From Tritrichomonas foetus (taxonomy: Eukaryota; Parabasalia; Tritrichomonadida; Tritrichomonadidae): a stretch of 63,297 nucleotides of DNA. The stretch is taken from NCBI GenBank assembly GCA_001839685.1, contig MLAK01001071.1, positions 1 to 63,297 of the forward strand, in the 5' to 3' direction. Numbering within the stretch: position 1 is the stretch's first letter; every line of letters begins with the position of its first letter. Both the position numbers and the translations under genes were made by a program. Shown here one piece after another: positions 60,465 through 63,297 of the stretch. The notes below the pieces were generated by a model. It was not told where the DNA came from, did no database searches, and saw only the letters and a list, made by a program, of their open reading frames with translations.

Positions 60465-60870
60465 TAGGGGTTCCGAAAAAGTAGACCCGGGCCACTGGGT
60501 GCCCACTCAAATCAGTAGACCCGATGGGTATGTTCGAACATAGTCTGTTCATATTATTATGAACCGAAGTGGTTTCACGATTGGGTTCGAATCGATCTTT
60601 GCAAATGTCATCTTCCACATTATATCTAAAATGCTGTTTCAAGCGTTGTTCCATATAAAATGTAGAATTTCAAGTATAGTAAATCACAGGATCGAGCCTA
60701 TTTTTATTGATTTTTGACAAAGGGTCGTCGATCACGGTTCGAACCACTTTTTGGCTTTGGTCAGGGTTAACCAGAAATGGCTCGAACCTGTTTGAAATCA
60801 TATTGTTTCGGTTCGTCCATTATTGAGCCATAAAGTAGGTTTGAACAGGGCATTTGAACATTTTGGAATC
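60465..60870. repeat. Unidentified repeat-like segment rich in GTTCGAAC words
   Basis: It contains the perfect palindromes TATGTTCGAACATA (60529-60542) and GGTTCGAACC (60736-60745), a direct repeat AGTAGACCCG at 60480-60489 and 60514-60523, and several related words (TTCGAATCG, GGCTCGAACC, GGTTTGAAC). Possibly a degenerate mobile element. No coding capacity is seen. Confidence 0.45.
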
Positions 60871-61809
60871 CTTATTTCTTTTTCCATCAAATAAATAATG
60901 AAGAAAAAAAAAGCATGCTAGCATTGCTTTGCTCTTTTTCCTGCTTAATTCTTCTTCAAAAACATGGTGTAGTTTATGAAGAAAATCAGCGTCTCGATAG
61001 AAAAATAGTGTTTACATGATTGATCTTTTTTCCATCATAAAATTCAGACATTTGGAGTAGTTCTGAGAGTATCTTCAAAAAACTAAGCCATTGAATAGAG
61101 AAAAAAAATTCAGAAACTATGAATTTTAATTGAAAAAAGAAACTTTTTGACTGTTAGAGTATGATGTAGAATGACATTATTTCTAATCAATGGCTCATAA
61201 TTGATTTATATTCGTTAATAATATTATTTTCACAGAAAAAGACAATTGATAGTGATTTACTAGAAATGATCGAATATTATCAATAAATCGATCATTATTG
61301 AGTGAAATAACATTTAACCATACGAAAAAGCGTAAATTAATCTCGATTTCAAATAGCAAAACTATAAGAATCGAAAATTAATGAATCAAATAATGATCTC
61401 CAATTGTGATTATCAGAAATTTATGATAGTTATTTAATTATTTCAGTATATTATGATGATAGTAGATATATAACCATTTAACTCCAAGTTTAGGCAAATA
61501 ATGAATAATTTTTCATTAACAAATAATCAAAATTTCACATTTTTTTATATGATAAGAAAGAGAAATGATTCACAAATATCATTATAGAGACAAAAAAGAA
61601 ATAAATTGAAAGGGATCGTCTTTTGATTAGGAAGAGGCGCATTCAAACCTTTCTCACTTCTTATTCAATTTTGGATTTTTTCAATGATTAGATAACAAAA
61701 TTGAATAAATTTGAATTTTTCGGATAATTTATTATTGAATTTTTCTACATATCGGTTGATATTTGAAATAGATAAATCATTACAATGTATTATTGATTTA
61801 AATCAATGC

Positions 61810-61814
61810 TCACT
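61810..61814 (+). promoter_or_regulatory. Initiator-like element TCACT
   Basis: TCACTTCATTTTATCAATG leads directly into the ATG at 61826, 11 bases downstream of the Initiator. It favours 61826 over the ATG at 61806, which is out of frame and soon stops. Confidence 0.5.
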
Positions 61815-61825
61815 TCATTTTATCA

Positions 61826-63297
61826 ATGTTTGTTTTTTTCGTTGCTTTATGCTGTTCAGCAGCAAGATTGAACTCTCGTTATACAAATAAAAACATTAAA
61901 CAAATTGTTCTTCCAAAGAATGCTAAAAATGGTGTTGCATGCGACATGTGCAAACAAGTTGTCACTTATATCGAAACATTACTTTCAACAACAGGTGAAG
62001 AAGAAATCATTGCCCTCGTTGAACAATTATGTGAAACATTCCCATCACCATACAGTTCACTTTGTGATTCACTTGCTGAACAATATGTTCCAGTTATTAT
62101 TGAATGGTTAGAACAAGAAATCGAAGCTCTTGACATTTGCACACAAATTGGCCTTTGTACCGAAACAAAAGCTCTTAAAGGAAAGAAGAACCTTCAAAGA
62201 ATCCCACGCAAACTTATTCTTCCGAAAAACATTAAAAATGGTGTTGCATGCGACATGTGTAAACAAGTAGTGTCATATATTGAAACTTTGATTTCAACTG
62301 CAGCTGAAGAAGAAATAATTGCACTCGTTGAACAATTATGTGAAACTTTCCCGTCTCCTTATAGTTCAATTTGTGATGCACTTGCAGAGCAATATGTTTC
62401 AGTCATAATCGATTTAATTAACCAAGGAATCGAAGTTCTTGATATTTGCACAAACCTTGGTCTTTGCACTGAATCAAAATTAAGAGTGAAAAGAGTAGCA
62501 CCCAAATTGGCTTTTCAAAAGAAAGCAATTCTTCCAAAGAAAGTAACTCTTTCAAAGAATGTAAAAAATGGAGTTGCCTGCGACATGTGTAAACAAGTAA
62601 TTACTTTTGTTGAAACACTTTTCGAAACAACAGCTGAAGAAGAAATTATTTCACTTGTGAAGCAATTATGTGAAACATTCCCATCTCCTTATAGTTCAGT
62701 TTGTGATGTTATTGCTGAACAATATATTCCATATATTATTAAATTAATTGAAGAAGGAATTGAAACTTTAGATATATGTTCTCAACTTGGTTTCTGTACA
62801 GAAAGCAAGCAAAGAATCCAAAAAATTCAGCACAAACTTGTTCTTCCAAAGAATAAGAAGAATGGACTTGCTTGCGATATGTGCACAGATCTTGTTTCAT
62901 ACATTGAAAACTTACTTGCTACATCAGGAGAAGAAGAAATTATTGCCCTTGTTGAAGAATATTGCAATACATTCGAAGCACCATATAGTACACTCTGCAA
63001 AGCTGTCGTTGAAGAATATGTTCCAATGATTATTGAATGGCTTGGCCAAGAAATTGAAGCTCTTGACATTTGCAATAGTCTTGGTCTCTGCACTCAAACA
63101 AAGTTAAAAGTGAAGAGAAACTTAAGAAAACTTGTTCTTCCAAAGAATGCTAAAAATGGTGTTGCATGTGATATGTGCAAACAAGTTGTAACTTACATCG
63201 AGACTTTGATTTCAACAACAGGTGAAGAAGAAATCATTGCCCTCGTTGAACAATTATGTGAAACATTCCCATCACCATACAGTTCACTTTGTGATTC
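61826..63297 (+). CDS. Secreted multi-domain saposin-like (SAPLIP) polyprotein, 3' end outside window
   Basis: The frame from the ATG at 61826 is open to the window edge (490 residues, no stop). It begins with a signal peptide (MFVFFVALCCSAARLN). At least five saposin-B domains follow, with the first Cys of each at residues 39, 142, 252, 350 and 448. Domain 1 has all six Cys (39, 42, 69, 80, 105, 111) in the saposin pattern, with a CDMCK start, CETFPSPYSSLC middle and DIC...GLC end. Linkers contain dibasic sites (KGKK, RVKR, VKR) that suggest cleavage into single saposins. The organisation resembles the multi-peptide precursors of lipid-binding and pore-forming saposin-like proteins of amoebae. 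Trichomonads also have SAPLIP genes. The product may act on membranes or lipids; activity cannot be judged from sequence. Confidence 0.9.
   Translation, partial: MFVFFVALCCSAARLNSRYTNKNIKQIVLPKNAKNGVACDMCKQVVTYIETLLSTTGEEEIIALVEQLCETFPSPYSSLCDSLAEQYVPVIIEWLEQEIEALDICTQIGLCTETKALKGKKNLQRIPRKLILPKNIKNGVACDMCKQVVSYIETLISTAAEEEIIALVEQLCETFPSPYSSICDALAEQYVSVIIDLINQGIEVLDICTNLGLCTESKLRVKRVAPKLAFQKKAILPKKVTLSKNVKNGVACDMCKQVITFVETLFETTAEEEIISLVKQLCETFPSPYSSVCDVIAEQYIPYIIKLIEEGIETLDICSQLGFCTESKQRIQKIQHKLVLPKNKKNGLACDMCTDLVSYIENLLATSGEEEIIALVEEYCNTFEAPYSTLCKAVVEEYVPMIIEWLGQEIEALDICNSLGLCTQTKLKVKRNLRKLVLPKNAKNGVACDMCKQVVTYIETLISTTGEEEIIALVEQLCETFPSPYSSLCD

Larger units (their letters stand above)
60152..61825. 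other. Divergent intergenic region with a GC-richer repeat-like segment
   Basis: About 1.7 kb between divergent genes. The segment 60465-60870 is GC-richer and packed with TTCGAAC-type words; the rest is AT-rich. An 80-residue frame (60412-60654, minus) lies in this segment and has no family resemblance. Confidence 0.6.

Noticed and set aside
60412..60654. An 80-residue minus-strand frame
   Set aside because: It lies in the repeat-like GTTCGAAC segment and has no family resemblance.
60590..60750. GGTTCGAATC and GGTTCGAACC words resembling tRNA T-arms
   Set aside because: Flanking bases do not form the T stem or acceptor stem, and no D-arm or anticodon arm lies at the right distance.
1..63297. 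Spliceosomal introns of the trichomonad type
   Set aside because: I saw no gene that needs one, and no 5' GTATGT paired with the ACTAAC...AG 3' signal in a useful position.

Overview
The window is eukaryotic, AT-rich, and looks like a trichomonad (Parabasalia), most likely Tritrichomonas foetus or a close relative. The reasons are as follows. Every recognisable gene is a single uninterrupted exon, including ones of 2-4.5 kb. Intergenic DNA is very AT-rich. All three standard stop codons are used. Many start codons sit a few to about 20 bases downstream of a TCA(C/T)(A/T) element like the Trichomonas Initiator. The gene content also fits: R2R3-Myb proteins, a pseudokinase-Sel1 protein, an LRR-PP2C, a secreted saposin polyprotein, importins, and bacterial-looking metabolic enzymes. 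The species call is inference from these traits; no rRNA or other marker gene is present.

Layout. 0.3-15.4 kb: a HEAT-repeat karyopherin, small unknown genes, a large coiled-coil protein, a possible CFAP97-like protein, a protein resembling the methionine-synthase activation domain (flanked with its neighbour by inverted 24-bp minisatellites), and an R2R3-Myb. 16.5-26 kb: a Ser/Thr kinase with an Asn-rich tract, two unknown genes, a P-loop ATPase-nuclease of the RHS/Crinkler type, and an amidohydrolase. 27-39.5 kb: a BLTP2/FMP27/SABRE-like lipid-transfer protein, a small gene apparently broken by a frameshift, a coiled-coil cytoskeletal-type protein, an unknown acidic protein, a GT61 glycosyltransferase and a UBE2Q-type E2. 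39.9-49.9 kb: the pseudokinase-Sel1 protein, a KATNIP-domain protein and an N-myristoylatable LRR-PP2C. 49.9-52 kb: a gene-free repeat region with a GC-rich palindrome, an 18-bp array, a 144-base assembly gap and a 65-bp hairpin-forming array. 52-60 kb: a second Myb, importin-beta, a basic unknown protein and a secreted GH36 alpha-galactosidase. 61.8 kb to the end: a saposin-domain polyprotein that runs off the window.

There are no operons. Genes lie on both strands with 0.1-2 kb spacers. Functional themes are nuclear transport (two karyopherins), transcription (two Mybs), signalling (kinase, pseudokinase, phosphatase), flagellar or microtubule biology (KATNIP-like, possibly CFAP97-like and coiled-coil proteins), secretion and surface glycans (GT61, alpha-galactosidase, saposins), and probable bacterial acquisitions (alpha-galactosidase, amidohydrolase, MetH-activation-like protein). 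The points most worth following up are the ATPase-nuclease gene, the multi-saposin precursor, the MetH-activation-like gene between inverted minisatellites, the hairpin tandem array, and a strong 5'-to-3' GC gradient inside a subset of genes.
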